A stretch of 64,000 nt of DNA from Rugalucina vietnamica (taxonomy: Eukaryota; Mollusca; Bivalvia; Lucinida; Lucinidae): the NCBI GenBank assembly GCA_964017185.1, contig OZ024871.1, forward strand, positions 23,846,488 through 23,910,487, read 5' to 3'. This document shows, piece after piece, positions 42,501 to 53,900 of the stretch. Numbering within the stretch: position 1 is the stretch's first letter; the number at the start of each line of letters is the position of its first letter. A program made the position numbers and the translations under genes. The notes beneath the pieces were generated by a model, which worked only from the letters and a program-made list of their open reading frames with translations, had not been told where the DNA came from and searched no databases.

Positions 42501-43920
42501 AACCAACATTGTGGTTTCCGAACAGGTCTGACACAAACCGACCTGTACAAGCACAGAAAAGAGCTAGAAGCTTGAAATTTCAGATTTGTGTAGAAGAGGA
42601 ATTGTACTATCTGAGTAGCGAAAACAAAGACGCTGATCAGCTTCGCGGTTACCGCGAAGCTGATCTGCGTCTTTGTTTTCGCCTATGCAGATTTTTGGTT
42701 TCCCCATGAGGCGGCTCATTTATTGATTGATTTAGAATTATTACTGTGTAGAAGTAGATTCTTGTCGTAATAAGCAGGCTTTTAGTGGCAAAACTCTTAC
42801 TAGTTTACTTATTTATCCAGGATGAAGTAGCTGCTTTAGAAGAGTTATTGACAACAGCTGATAGTCATAAGTTCTCCTGCCATGCCTCTAGTATCATAGA
42901 CACCGAGTCACTCACTGAAAAGGTTTCCGAGTTGTCAGTTTCAAATAACAAGGTAAGATTTTCTAAGTGTATCTTCTTCAAATATAACCACTATGCACTG
43001 AACAGGCATGTGAAAGTAAATATCTCCATGTTTCTGACAGAGAGTTTAAGACAAACAGTGCATATCCAGACCAGACTGCTCCTAGAGGATGTTTGCTGTT
43101 CTATTTGTGTTCTGGGCCCAGTTTTTCAAAATTAATGTCGTTAGTTAACGATTTGTTAAAATTTCAAATGGCAATATTACAAATACACTGTTATTTTTTG
43201 TTGATAAAATGTGAGAATCCTTTATTCTCACATTTTTTCAACAAAAAATAACAGTATATTTGCTTATGCAGTCAGAATTTACTTAACGAGTTGAGGTCTT
43301 AATGATGACGTAAAGCTAACGAAGTTTTGAACAACTAGCCCCAGGTCGTTATCTTATGGTCTGGCCTCTCTATCTGAAGCATCTAATAATTGGCCTTTTT
43401 ACTAACACTTTAGCTCTCGTTTAATACCAAAAACCCTCGTTAGAAGTCTGTGATGCAGTGGTTACGTCCCTCACCTTGTAAACCAGGGGTAACATGCTTG
43501 ATTCCGGAACTTAACTAACATCGCATCTCTATATGACCTTAGCTTCTGGTGAGACGGTAAACACAAAATTGACCAACCAAAGGATCATTGCTTTGATAAG
43601 CTATTGTACAGCAAATTAAGGTTGTGCAAATCTAAATATAACTATAATTCGTCAAGGCTTCTAAAATTTTCTGTTATATTCCATTTCAGCCCTTGATAGA
43701 CCGTTTAGAAGCCTACAGCGAGGACACTTCAGTTGCAGGCAAGAAGGCCAAACTAGTCCAGTTTCCACCGGACTTTCAACCCATTCCTTGTCGACCATTA
43801 TTCTTTGACTTAGCCTTGAATCACGTAGAAATGCCCTCGTTAGAACATAAGTTGGAACAGAAGAAGGCGGGCGGAGGGCTCACAGGGATGGTTAAAGGCT
43901 GGTTCTGGGGCAAAAAGTGA
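30519..43920 (+). CDS. SRP68: Signal recognition particle subunit SRP68 (12 coding exons)
   Basis: SRP68 forms a heterodimer with SRP72 and binds the 7SL RNA in the particle that targets ribosomes to the ER. Coding exons: 30519-30612, 32666-32732, 33972-34085, 37257-37452, 38475-38557, 39160-39343, 39785-40024, 40639-40860, 41544-41638, 42260-42401, 42821-42952, 43690-43920. All junctions are GT-AG and keep frame; the total is 1800 nt, 599 residues (human protein 627). Matching landmarks: IIKEAQQQHGLRHGDYQRYR, GYCSRR, ERTWAYAMQLKSEANTEPRK, NIRYCAYNIGDESA, WRGRTVPVKN, YLHSYLTYIKLS, QDLVRLYDIIIQNLGE, FQPIPCRPLFFDLALNHVEM and a C-terminal GLTGMVKGWFWGKK. The N-terminal two thirds carry the RNA-binding TPR-like region; the C-terminus is the SRP72-contact part. 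The start ATG has a good Kozak context (AAGATGG). Introns are crowded with mobile elements, but the coding sequence is intact. Confidence 0.97.
30916..31963. mobile_element. Foldback element in SRP68 intron 1
   Basis: The outer ends match in inverse around GCACAGATACTTGGGGTTAC (left about 30922, right about 31955). The inner arms, about 31320-31545 and 31637-31860, are near-perfect inverse copies, including ATATATCAGCATGTCCGGGA. The left side carries an extra stretch of about 330 bp (30985-31320), itself weakly palindromic around CATTCGGTGGAGGT. There is no ORF. The superfamily is unknown. Confidence 0.8.
32404..32521. repeat. Cluster of TGGTCCAA motifs
   Basis: Seven close variants of (C/T)GGTCCAAG occur in about 120 bp at irregular spacing, just upstream of SRP68 exon 2. 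This is unusual for random sequence and could be a degenerate minisatellite. Confidence 0.6.
33546..33712. repeat. Near-perfect hairpin in SRP68 intron 2
   Basis: Arms of about 75-80 bp, including GATTTTATCGATGTGTAAAC and its inverse, fold around a short GC-rich centre (AAGCCCCTTCGGGCTTT). It resembles a palindromic MITE. Outside it, at about 32922 and 33532, a 13-base pair ATAATTCCAACTT / AAGTTGGAATTAT may mark a larger parent element. Confidence 0.85.
35338..35587. mobile_element. Second copy of the 231-bp element family
   Basis: Aligns along its length with 28030-28260, through a diverged middle. Nested in the long-TIR element. The ends are less clear than in the first copy. Confidence 0.55.
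35850..36247. mobile_element. Miniature LTR element (TRIM-like fossil)
   Basis: Two direct repeats of about 155 bp, 35850-36004 and 36092-36247, both begin TGT(T/A)ACGGTG and end CGTTACA. Between them lie 87 bp starting with a primer-binding-site-like TGGTGGCAGCGGTGGGA and ending in a purine-rich run. GTAA flanks both sides (35846-35849 and 36248-36251). There is no coding capacity. The repeats differ at roughly 15-20% of positions, so the insertion is old. Confidence 0.8.
37840..38402. mobile_element. Foldback MITE in SRP68 intron 4
   Basis: Arms of about 210-230 bp (37840-38065 and 38195-38402) are inverse copies sharing TACTGTCT, CACCATCTT(C/T)CAGAAACTGC and CCGATTTTCAAAATTTT. The interior of 130 bp is AT-rich. 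A one-arm relative is at 1860-2115. Confidence 0.78.
38669..38908. mobile_element. Hairpin MITE family H, copy 1
   Basis: About 240 bp, with ends reading TTGAGCCGTGACATGAGAAA and inverse. An internal stem around ACAAAGGCGCTGGTCAGC / GCTGATCTGCGGCTTTGT. Lies in SRP68 intron 5. Confidence 0.85.
41188..41430. mobile_element. Hairpin MITE family G, copy 1
   Basis: Ends GGGCCCAGTTGTTCAAAACT and inverse. The centre is a perfect palindrome, AATCCTTTGCACTGCAAAGGATT, within a longer stem (TGAGAATCC, ACAGTGTATTTG). In SRP68 intron 8. Confidence 0.88.
42001..42239. mobile_element. Hairpin MITE family H, copy 2
   Basis: Ends ATGAGCCGCCTCGTGGGAAA and inverse. The central stem AGATCAGCTTCGCGGTAACC / inverse is perfect. 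In SRP68 intron 9, just before exon 10. Confidence 0.9.
42483..42719. mobile_element. Hairpin MITE family H, copy 3
   Basis: Same family as copy 2, in the opposite orientation, separated from it by exon 10. The stem is again perfect (GCTGATCAGCTTCGCGGTTA). Confidence 0.9.
43113..43344. mobile_element. Hairpin MITE family G, copy 2
   Basis: Ends GGGCCCAGTTTTTCAAAATT and inverse (GAACAACTAGCCCC). The stem ACACTGTTATTTTTTGTTGA / inverse has a shortened centre. In SRP68 intron 11. Confidence 0.85.
43447..43570 (+). mobile_element. tRNA-derived SINE fragment
   Basis: Contains a box-A-like TGATGCAGTGGTTA and a box-B-like GCTTGATTCCGG about 45 bp apart, as in a tRNA-derived SINE head. In SRP68 intron 11. 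It does not fold as a good tRNA. Confidence 0.55.
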
Positions 43921-43984
43921 TCTTGAGCAGTATCTGTGTGCATGGTGGTGGAGAACTATAGGATAGCTTTACTCCTTTCTCTAT

Positions 43985-44240
43985 CATTACGAAAACTTGC
44001 CCATGCAATATACAGAGATTTTTTCAGCTGTAAAAATTGAAAATTTTCAGCTGATTTTTTTTTTTTTTTTTGTATATTTCTTATTTTTGCACCAAAACAT
44101 AGATTGTGGGTACTCGTTAGAACCGCCTCGCCGAGGCGGTTCTAACGAGTACCCACAATCTATGTTTTGCAGCAAAAATAAGAAAAATAGGTTTACCCCT
44201 GCACACCCAAGTTTTGCTATATAAAAGTGGGGTTCAATGG
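43985..44240. mobile_element. MITE with a loop-less palindrome
   Basis: Arms 44080-44130 and 44132-44182 are an almost perfect inverted repeat around a single central base (GAACCGCCTCG / CGAGGCGGTTC). The wider element includes ACTTGCCCATGCAAT and GGGGTTCAATGG; a relative in inverse lies at 52640-52775. It begins about 65 bp after the SRP68 stop and is probably in the 3' UTR or just beyond it. Confidence 0.8.
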
Positions 44241-44562
44241 GGCATGTTTTCTTGATGATGGAAAACTGTGTTGTGGTACTCAATAGATTTGCCTTGATGA
44301 GGCTGTACTAATGAGTATCTACTGCATGTTTTCAATTGCGGTTGATCAACTCAGTATCATAGATTGATAAAGTTGTCCTTTAGTTTTCATCCTCTACTGT
44401 GCATCTTTTGTGATCCACTGCTAAACTGTGTTCTTTCAAGAAATGGATGTTAGAATTCAGTGTGAAAATCATGTTTTACTACACATTGTGCAGTTGTGTT
44501 TGCCATTAGAGACGTGGTGCAGTTGTTGTTGAGGAATATTTTCTTTCATGCTCGCAAATCAA

Positions 44563-44800
44563 ATGAGCCGCGACGCGAGAAAACCAGTCTTCGGGGTTTC
44601 CGACGAGTTTCCGACGAGGTCCCACACAAATTGGTCTGTACAGTCACAGAAGCAAAAATTCTGGATTTAAGAAGAAGAGGAATTGTACTATCCATGTAGC
44701 GAAAACAAAGGTGCTGATCAGCTTCGCAGTTACTTCGAAGCTGATCTGCGCCTTTGTTTTCGCATAGGAAAACATCTGGCTTTCTTATGACGCGGCTCAA
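44563..44800. mobile_element. Hairpin MITE family H, copy 4
   Basis: Ends AATGAGCCGCGACGCGAGAA and inverse, with stem GGTGCTGATCAGCTTCG / inverse. Intergenic. Confidence 0.88.
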
Positions 44801-45146
44801 ATATTTCTTTATGAGATAACCCCCCAAAAAAACTCATTGCATTATGCTCTTGGTAAAACTGACATTATTTTTTTCTAAAGCATGATTGTTTTTGTATTTC
44901 AATTTAAGAAGAATGGTATGAGGTGAAGGGAGTTAAGATAAACGGATAAAAGCAATTCTTGAATCATGTTACCGATACCCTTAAGATGAACTACACTGTA
45001 TAAAAATAAAAATCACAGGAAAACTCAAGACCTGTATGTGTATATCAAATTTGAATAATTTGGTCAGTGTGGCTCACGTGTGCAAGGTAGAAAAAAACCT
45101 TGACCAATCACAACTGGTTATGAAGACAGGAGTGTATATATCTCAA

Positions 45147-45368
45147 ATGAGCCACTGCATAAGAAAATCAACAAAATGCTTGGGCGAAAACAAAGGCGGT
45201 AACCGCGATGCTGATCAGCGCATTTGTTTTCACTACATGGATAGTACAATCCCTCTTTTACTTAAATACAAAATTTAAGCCTCTAACCATCTTCTGTGAC
45301 TGTACAGCCCAGTTTGTGTCGGACCTGGTCGGAACCCAAATTGTTGGTTTTCTCATGCACAGGCTCAA
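45147..45368. mobile_element. Hairpin MITE family H, copy 5
   Basis: Opposite orientation to copy 4; the central stem is partly deleted. Confidence 0.8.
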
Positions 45369-45692
45369 AATGGTTTAGGACAAAATTATGTACAGTTTCT
45401 ATTTCATTAAGTGCTATTATTAAATGTTTATTATTGCCATAAATTTGAATTGAGTGTGAACAATTCAACAGATATTTATTATTTCTTGTTGGCATGTGAG
45501 AGCTACATGTGTTGTATAGTGGAAAATAATTTTGCTTTTAACTTTTGTGAATGTATACATTTTGCACTTCATTTTAGATGATACTATTGAGCGATATAAA
45601 AATTGACATGTTTTTTTAAGTCAATGCTACAGTCAGTACAGACATTAGATGTGTGACAATTGAACAGAAATTTTATTCAGTCAATATGAAAA

Positions 45693-45909
45693 ATATGAGC
45701 CAAGTCATGAGAAAACCAACATTCTGCATATGCGAAAATAAAGGCACAGATCAGCTTGCAGTAAATGCGAAGCAGATCAGCGCCTTTGTTTTTGCTAGAT
45801 GGATAGTGCAATTCCTCACTTTCTAGCCATCTTCTGTGCTTGTACAGCTCTGTTTGTGTCGGGCCTGTTCATAAACCACATTGTTGGCTTTCTCATGACG
45901 TGGCTCATA
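45693..45909. mobile_element. Hairpin MITE family H, copy 6
   Basis: Ends ATGAGCCAAGTCATGAGAAA and inverse. The stem is diverged. A partial further copy follows at about 45953-46035. Confidence 0.82.
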
Positions 45910-46221
45910 TGCTGTGGATGTTCATTGAGACTATCAGTTATTCTAATGAACAATCCAACATTGTGGTTTCCAACCAGGTTACCGCAAACCTGATCTACGT
46001 ATGCAAAATGTTGGTTTTTCATATGGGGCTCATCTATCTTGTGCAATCATTTGCTTTACAATTTTTATCTAAGTCCACTCAAGAATCTGTTTCTCTTGCA
46101 CAACCATTTGTTGAAAACTGAAGTCCCACATACATGAGTTTAATTGTTGTGATAAGAAGAGCTATGTTGTGTGTGAAATTGAGCCAAGAATCACTGTTAG
46201 GATAAACAAGCATGTCACAAA

Positions 46222-46455
46222 CAGAAACATGGTGGCTTAGTGGTTAATGTTGGATTCTGGATCTAGAGGTTAAATATGTGGCTTGGGTTGTTGGAACTGC
46301 AGTGTTGTGTCCTTGAGCAAGACACATAGACTCCCTAAAGTGCTAGTTAATACTCAGGTAATGGTGGCTCTGTCCTAACATGACTGAAAAAATTGTTGAT
46401 TGGGATGTAAAATCATAAAGCAAATAAAAGCAAAAAAAAACAAAAAAAAAAAACG
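46222..46455 (+). mobile_element. tRNA-derived SINE with A-rich tail
   Basis: The head has box A TGGCTTAGTGGTTAATG. The body has TGTCCTTGAGCAAGACAC, a block seen in many metazoan SINEs, and the 3' part GATTGGGATGTAAAA. An A-rich tail runs to about 46455. Confidence 0.7.
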
Positions 46456-47069
46456 CTGCATGATGTCTGACCAGCTCCTACACAATTCAGCTGTAAAACC
46501 CACAGAAAAAAATCAGATTAAGGAGATCAAATTGAAGAGAAGCTTGAACTTTTATGATGCAAAACAAAGGTCTTGATGAGCTGCTGATACTCTGTGCCTG
46601 TTGGTTTGGGATACTCTGTTCCTGTTGGTTTGCACTTGAAAAGGCAAGCTCTCTTATTACTAGAGTGGCTTAACTGAAATTATCCTATGAAGAAAGGGTC
46701 TGATAGTGAAAATGTGTCAAGTTTATAGGTATATATAGGTCAATGAAATGTTGATATGTAAAAAATTGTTAAAAGATACTTCTAAAGAAATATAAAAAAT
46801 GGTAAGAGAAGAATATAGTTGTTTTCCATGTAAACCCAAAATTCTTTACAATGCAAAAGTTTATGAGTAATTGTTGCAGTTTGATATAGTTATAAATTCA
46901 AGGTATTGACAGTAAAGCATGAAGTGCTAGTCTCTTTTGTTAGCTAGCCTGTACAAAAGCACAAGGTGAGCTATTGCACAACCAGACATCTATAACTCTT
47001 GATGACATGAACATTAGGATGCATCTGTTGATACTATGCATGTTGATGGAAATTGGTCCGAAGTTTTAT

Positions 47070-47790
47070 TGCTCTACCATCTCAACCCACTTCAGTCAGA
47101 TTTGGTCAGATTCTGTCAATTCGTTCTCAAGATTTCTGATGTCAGTCAAAGGCTATTACTCTAATAAATTTGCTAAACATTGAAGGTAACAATCCCAAGC
47201 TAGATCTTGTCAATGTGCATGCAAAATTTGGTCAGATCCTGTCTATTCGTTCTCGAGATACTGAGCAAAAACAAAATTCTGTCAGTCATGGGATGTAACT
47301 CTGTTAAGATTTTGGGGGGAAAATGATGGGTAACAGTCCCAGCTAGATCTTGTCAATCTTGATATGCATACAAAATTTTGTCAGATTCTGTCAATTCATT
47401 CTCAAGATATTGAGTGGAAATGAAATTCTTACATCATTTGATACAAAATTTGGTCAGATTCTGTCCATTCATTCTAAAGATATTGAGTGGAAACAAAATT
47501 CTGACATCATTTGATACAAAATTTGGTCAGATTCTGTCCATTCATTCTCAAGATATTGACTGGAAACAAAATTGTGATGTGCATACAAAATTTTGGTCAG
47601 ATTCTATTAATTTGTACTCAATATATTGAGATGAAACAAATTTCTGACGTCAATCAAAGGCTGTAACTCTTGAAATTTTGCAAGAAATGATGGGTAACAA
47701 TCCCAAACTAGATATCGCCAATTTTGATGTACATACAAAATTTGGTCAGATTCTGTCGGCTTATTTTCAAGATATTGAGTTGAAACCAAA
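47070..47790. repeat. Degenerate tandem repeats, probably an old pearl/HINE core
   Basis: The block AAATTTGGTCAGATTCTGTC, followed by TCTCAAGATATTGAG, recurs about seven times at spacings of roughly 70-150 bp. No terminal hairpin or microsatellite remains. Confidence 0.7.
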
Positions 47791-47819
47791 TGTTCATTGA
47801 ACCATGGAAGGACAATGTG

Positions 47820-48010
47820 AATCCAGTGAAGCTAGAAAACCGATCTTTGTGGTTTCTGTCCAGGTCCGACACAATCCGGCATGTTCAGTCTCAGAAAAGG
47901 GCTAGAAACTTTACATTTCGGATTTAAGAAGAAGAGGGAATGTACCATATGAGAAGCGAAAACAAAGGCACTGATCAGCTGCGCAGTTACTGCACAGCTG
48001 ATCTGGGTTG
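47820..48010. mobile_element. Hairpin MITE family H, copy 7 (truncated)
   Basis: Contains GGTTTCTGTCCAGGTCCGAC and ACTGATCAGCTGCGCAGTTA; stops after the central stem, so one end is missing. Confidence 0.72.
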
Positions 48011-48169
48011 TTTATATGTGACTTACAACCATGGCCTCACCTCTGTTTGACCATATGCTGTTAAGTGTGACATAAAACCCCTACACCATCATGATCATAT
48101 ACTTGTGGGAAAGGGAAACTTAGTAGTCAAACAGCTCAGAAGAATTCCCCAAGGGCGAGTGGGGGACAA

Positions 48170-48380
48170 AGTTGTTGCTTAATGTTCCCATCAATGAAAT
48201 TTCAATCATGTCAGGACAGTTCAACAAGTTTCTATGTATGCTGAATAAATAACTTTATGGATCATAGCTATGGGGAGTTATGACTTGCTGAAGGGCACAA
48301 CCTGGTGCCGGTGTGGTTTGAACCCCCAACCCCTTGATCCTTAGTCTGATGCTGTACTGCTAGACCACAGAGCTCATGGA
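48170..48380 (-). mobile_element. tRNA-derived SINE, minus strand
   Basis: On the minus strand: box A TGTGGTCTAGCAGTACAG, box B GGGGGTTCAAACC, and a tail region with the inverse of TTGCTTAATGTTCCCATCAA near 48175-48195. Confidence 0.7.
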
Positions 48381-50449
48381 ATTTAGAACCTCAAAAACTT
48401 GATACTGGGTGCAAGAAACAATAAAGAATTGAACTTATATAATTAACTTTTTTAATTAAATTAATTCCATATTCATCAAGGAGTCATGAACAAGAAATTT
48501 CTTCAAAGTTCATATACCATTCGTATAATTATGTGGCATCAACATTTATTTTCCTTATTTTGTTGCTTAATGTCCCATTCAACAGCAATGGTCATGACAG
48601 GATGTCAAATCAAAAGAAGCATTGACCATTTCTATTTAAAAATGCCTATGGTTTTTGGAAAAACAAAAAGCTGGTAATCTGTCTTCTTATGCACATGTTA
48701 ACTTCCCTGAATAATGCACTACTGTATAACAGAATTTGTTTTCCATGTTTCGTGCCACAGGATCGGGATTTTTGGCTAGAACAATCATTTTTTGTATGAC
48801 ATATATAGTAATTAGGAAAAAGTTTTATAGAGTATTGTTCCCCCCCGAGAACCAACAAAAGCTTTTGCATGCATATGTGTTGCCATGTATTACACAATAT
48901 ATGAAAGTGGCATGTTGGTTCTTTGGGGGGAACGATACTGTAGAGCCCAAAAACCAGAGCCCAAATATTATAAACAGTTATAGCCACTCATTCAGGCAAA
49001 GCTAACATATTATAAGTAATGGAAAATGAAATAGTATAACATGGTCATAATTTGCACTATTGGAAATGTTATTTACTTGAAACCGGATGCTGCAGAATCA
49101 ACTTTCATCAGTTGGGCACGAGCATTAATAGTGTGCATCATTTTATGGTACAAAATTTTGGAGACACACTGTACAAACATCCCTTGTTTTTTACACGGCC
49201 TCTAATCTATAGTATTGGTATCTCTGTTTTATTATTTCCCTACTTTGAGCACAGGTTTTCAGATCTGATTTTACTAGTTTATGGTTTTTGCTCAATACAT
49301 CATGAATGGGTTTGGCTAGCATATGTTAAGTGCAGTCCAATTAATCTAGTGTTGTTGCATTCGATACTTGATCTTTTGAAGATGCATTTCATTGTTGAAC
49401 TATGGAGTTGTTGAACTATGGAGATAGGTAGCCGTGTTAGTAGTATAGCTGGTGTAAATGTCTGTTATGCTACACTGGACATGACCAAATAGGTAGAATT
49501 TATCATACATATTTGGCCACAATAATTCATTTGCACATGTTAATGTCAAACAAATTTGTTGCAATAACATGCTTCTCATGCCACATAGAGTTTTGACTTC
49601 TTAAAGAGTTTTTACTGATTCCAGATTGGAAACGGCACTTTTAGCAACTTTTATTTATAGAATATATATGGTATTCTAATATTCAATATGCAGAAATGCT
49701 ATACAGGTACCTCCTAAAAGTTTTCTAAACAATGTTTCATACTGCAAATATTTAAAGATTTTCTGCGCATTTTTACATGATTCATGCATGTTTCTGTCGA
49801 ATGAATGCTCTAAAATACAAACATTAGTAACAACAATCGTCACCATGCAAGAAAAAAACAAAATTTCTACCTTTTTGTAGTCATGAAATTTTGACCCCAA
49901 CCCCACGGAAACCTAAATTTCTACCAAATGATGACAGGATTTGTAAATATCTTAACACATATCTCTTCATAAGACATGGAACTATTGTCCTCAGTTTACA
50001 GGATCAGCATCTGGAGCTTAATATCAGTGTTCTGGGCCGCTAAAGTATGGGCATATACAGGCCATATAGTCAACACTCCTTTGATTCCCAAACATCTTTT
50101 TTTTATTTGAAATGAGTCTTGTTGGAAGAAAACTCCTCTTTAGGGTTATCCACCAGATTCAACACAAACTTGGTTTTAAGCCTACAGACTGTTGCTTCAG
50201 CCTTGAAATTTCTGATTTTGTTTTGCTGTTTTGCTTTGGGGACAAGCAGAACATTTTCTATCACTTTTATTGAATTCAAAAGGAATTCCTAGCACTTTTG
50301 GGGGTACATGCAAAAAACTTGTGACAGGTCTTAAATTTTGCTTCTTTGTATAATGATCAGTCATCAATTTTTTTGTCAAATAAGGGCAGAGCTACTTCAT
50401 CCTATGCTTAACTAGTGTTACAGTGAGCTTGATGTGCCCGAGGTCACTA
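48381..50449. other. Intergenic stretch without genes
   Basis: No coding exon is recognised. It holds a 110-bp inverted repeat at 48831-48939 (AGTATTGTTCCCCCCC, AGAACCAACA and inverse) that looks like a small MITE. The last coding exon of ASPSCR1, expected to be only a few codons, may lie in this stretch or nearer to 50900 and is not identified. Confidence 0.45.
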
Positions 50450-50520
50450 CATGGTGGAAGTGGGTTTTAAACACCCAACCTGTTGTCCGAAACTCTACCA
50501 CTAGGCCACTGCTCTCCCCC
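50450..50520 (-). mobile_element. tRNA-like SINE head, minus strand
   Basis: On the minus strand: AGCAGTGGCCTAGTGGTAGA (box A region) and a degenerate box B, GGGTGTTTAAAACCC. Not a functional tRNA. Confidence 0.55.
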
Positions 50521-50913
50521 AAATGAGTTGCCACATTGAGAAACCCATAAACCCACATTCATAACAGCATAAATGTCACAAAATAATCCTCTGTCAGAAT
50601 CTCTCATAATTTCACTTTTTACCTGCAAAAAGGAAAGAAAAAAATTCATTTGCAAAAAAACAAAGTAACAAATCAAATCAAATCAAATGATTAACTTCTC
50701 ACTTCCAGTACATGGAAAGGTAATATCTAGTCTAATCTTTGTACACAAAAGAAATGTGCAGATCAACTGCTTTTAAGTAACCATGAACATCTAGGTAATA
50801 CTGCAATTTTGCTTCAAGAAAATTTGAAAATAGGAAGTGGATTACATTTGATTTCAAGCACATATTTTTCTGCAATTGTGTTTATTGTTGAGCAAAAAAT
50901 ATACTATACTTAC

Positions 50914-53900
50914 CAACTTTGAACCATTTAGGGACTGGTTTTCCATCCGAGGTGGACTGGTTGCCTTTTGCTGAAGATTTTGGCTGTTTCCCCTTTCCTG
51001 ACCCTGAACTAGATGCTTGCTGATCTGATTGGCTGGGTGTCACAGTGGAGCCAGTCAAACTGAGACAGAAGGAAATTAGGGTAAACAGTGTGTTCTTGGG
51101 AAACATGACAGACAGATAAAATATAAATGAGCTGCATCATGAGAAAACCAAGATTTGGCATATGCGAAAACAAAGGGGCAGTAATTGCGAAGTGATCAGC
51201 ACCTTTGTTTCCACTATATGGATAGTATAATTCCTCTACTTTCCAAATCCAAAATTTTCAGCCTCTAGCCATCTTCTGTGCTTATACAGGTCGGTTTTTG
51301 TTGGACCTGTTCGGAAACCACATTGTTGGTTTTCTCATGACGTGGCTCAAATGTAACCTGATTAAAGCTAAACTGTGTTTAAATTTGACCCATACCCAAA
51401 CAGGAGGAAGTAAATATTATCATTTTGACTTTGGCTCTTTGAATACCCAGGAGTGAAGCCTTCTGACCTTGAAGCAGACATTAAATCAAACTCATTAACA
51501 AGGGCAGTCCTACAGACTGATCTCTACTTTTGCTGTTCATGCATCACAGCAATATACAGCATCAAAGCAATAAACAATCTTACCATTCATATACAACTTT
51601 ATCTGCTGCCATTTTGGTAGTGATTTCACATAACACAGCACTGGACAGATAATGATCTGAAATATAATTGAAGCATTCTTTACATATTTGAAATACAGGT
51701 CATCCACATTATAACTCATCGTGGAAAAATGTTTGGCAGCCAAAAAATTTACCACGATTAGCCCGATTATCACGATCGACATCAAGATGTAATGCGATCT
51801 GGTAAGATTGGATATGATAGTCCCGATTGGTCCACGATTAAGACCACGATACCAGTCGTGGTCAAATCGTGATAAGTATGAAAGCTGCATAAGTAAGACT
51901 CAAAATCCTGCTCAGTATCAGAAACTAGAAATGAGCCAAATATGAGTAAAACAAACAAATCAGTCAACAACAAAGTTAACCCTTTGAGGACCAAATCAGC
52001 AAAGATAATGCTTTCTAATGATGGAGCCGATCTGGTACACTTACCTTTTACTTCCTTCCTAGTTTAATAACCTTTATTTGTTTTGGCAAAAACCAAGACG
52101 TAAAATGTTTTAAAGCAACCAACAACATGTCCATTTGAGCTGCAATGCAGAAGAAAGCTAGAAGCTTAAAATTTAAGATTTAGGAAAAAGAGGGACTGTA
52201 CTATCCAAGTAGCGAAGACAAAGGCAAAAGCTTAGGCAAAAATCTGTTATGTTTTTTTTCATGACGCAACCATTTTAAGATTGAATCAGCACAAGGGCAG
52301 GTACTAACCTTTAGACTGTTCAGATCCAAAGTAAACCACAGTGGCTGGAACCAGTTTGGCCTGCAATCAAAATTGAGCAAAACAATTAGTTATTTTGCAT
52401 GCCCTAAGAACACCAAGAAAAACTTTTTTTCCTTTATTTCAACCAAATGATCAAATAGAAAATAGAATTTTAGGCAAATTAAAAAGGTACTTGAGAAATA
52501 ACCCTTTATATGTATAACATACCAATGCTAATTTACATAATCCTATACACTGCAATGTAGGGCCTACATGCTTTTACAAAATTTAATCTGAAAATCCTTT
52601 AACTATCACACAAACATGTCCGTGTTCATTTAACCCACTTTTTATATAGTAAAATTGGAGTTTGCAGGGGTGATTTTTTTTCTTATTTTTGATGCAAAAT
52701 TTTTTTTTGGAAAGAAATTTTCAATTTTTAAAACTACAAAAATTTGTAAATTGCACGGGCAAGTTATAATAATGTAAGTCCTACCTCTATCAAAGTCTGT
52801 GACTTATCTGACAGAACATGTTTTGGGGGTGAAGTATCTGTAATCAAAAAAATACATGACACTTTTTATGCTTTTTACTCATAAGCAACTTATTGTAGAG
52901 CTGAACACAAAGGGCATACTTATGTAACACAAAGAAACATTTTTCCTTGTTTTTTTTAGAGCATGACCATAAAATGTCAAAAATAGAAGAAAAAAAATCA
53001 ACTTTGTTACAAGTAAAATTCTTTCAACATGGACTCGCATCACATTAAATGTTACATATATGAATGAAATACCTGTATTTGTTCAATCAAGTGAATAAAG
53101 TAATACCATGTGGCCAACTACATAAGCTTTTCCAAGCTAAGTAAATTGGAACAATATATGTTATACTCACATAAATAAAATGGACATGATTTATCTTCTA
53201 AATACTCTTTCACAAACTTCTGTAGGGAAAACACTGAAAAAAGAAAGAAAAAGTAAGATATGAGCAACCACATGGGAAAACCAACAATCTGCATAGGCAA
53301 AAACAAAGGCGCAGATCAGCTTCGCAGTAACTGCGAAGCTGATCAGCGCCTTTGTTTTCGCTACACCAATAGTACAATTCCTCTACTTTATAATCCAAAA
53401 TTTCAAGCTTCTAGCCTGCTTCTGTAGCTGTACAGGCCGGTTTGTGTCGCACCTGTTCGGAAACCACATTGTTGGTTTTCCCACGAGGCCGCTCATATGT
53501 AAACTAAAGGAAAAGGAAACTCCCACAGACCCATTGCATCAAGATTGTAGAGGATTTGAACCTCATCATATGAAAACATCCTTTTATATTTAAGCCAACA
53601 TTATAGATACAAGTAAGCTAGAGGAGCAGTCTGATCAGGTTAAACACTGTTTGCATTTTTTCTGTAAATGTCATCTGAACTAAACTGTATCTGTCCTGCA
53701 TAAAGTATACCAGTATGGCTGGTAATGTTGTTGTTTTTTTATACATCAAAATTTATGTTTATGTGCCATTTTAAGCTTTTTATATCTTGCAATCTGCTTT
53801 ACCTGTTTCTCTGGGTCTAAACAACCCTTGAAGAACAAGCTTATCCGGGAACTGGATTCTTATGATGACACGCTCATACTGACTGTACACTTCCTCTAGT

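Noticed and set aside
44546-44827. Open frames with ENKGADQLRSNCEADQHLCF-like peptides, recurring at 42482, 53210 and elsewhere
   Set aside because: The peptide comes from the central hairpin of the family H MITE read in one frame. It recurs because the MITE recurs.
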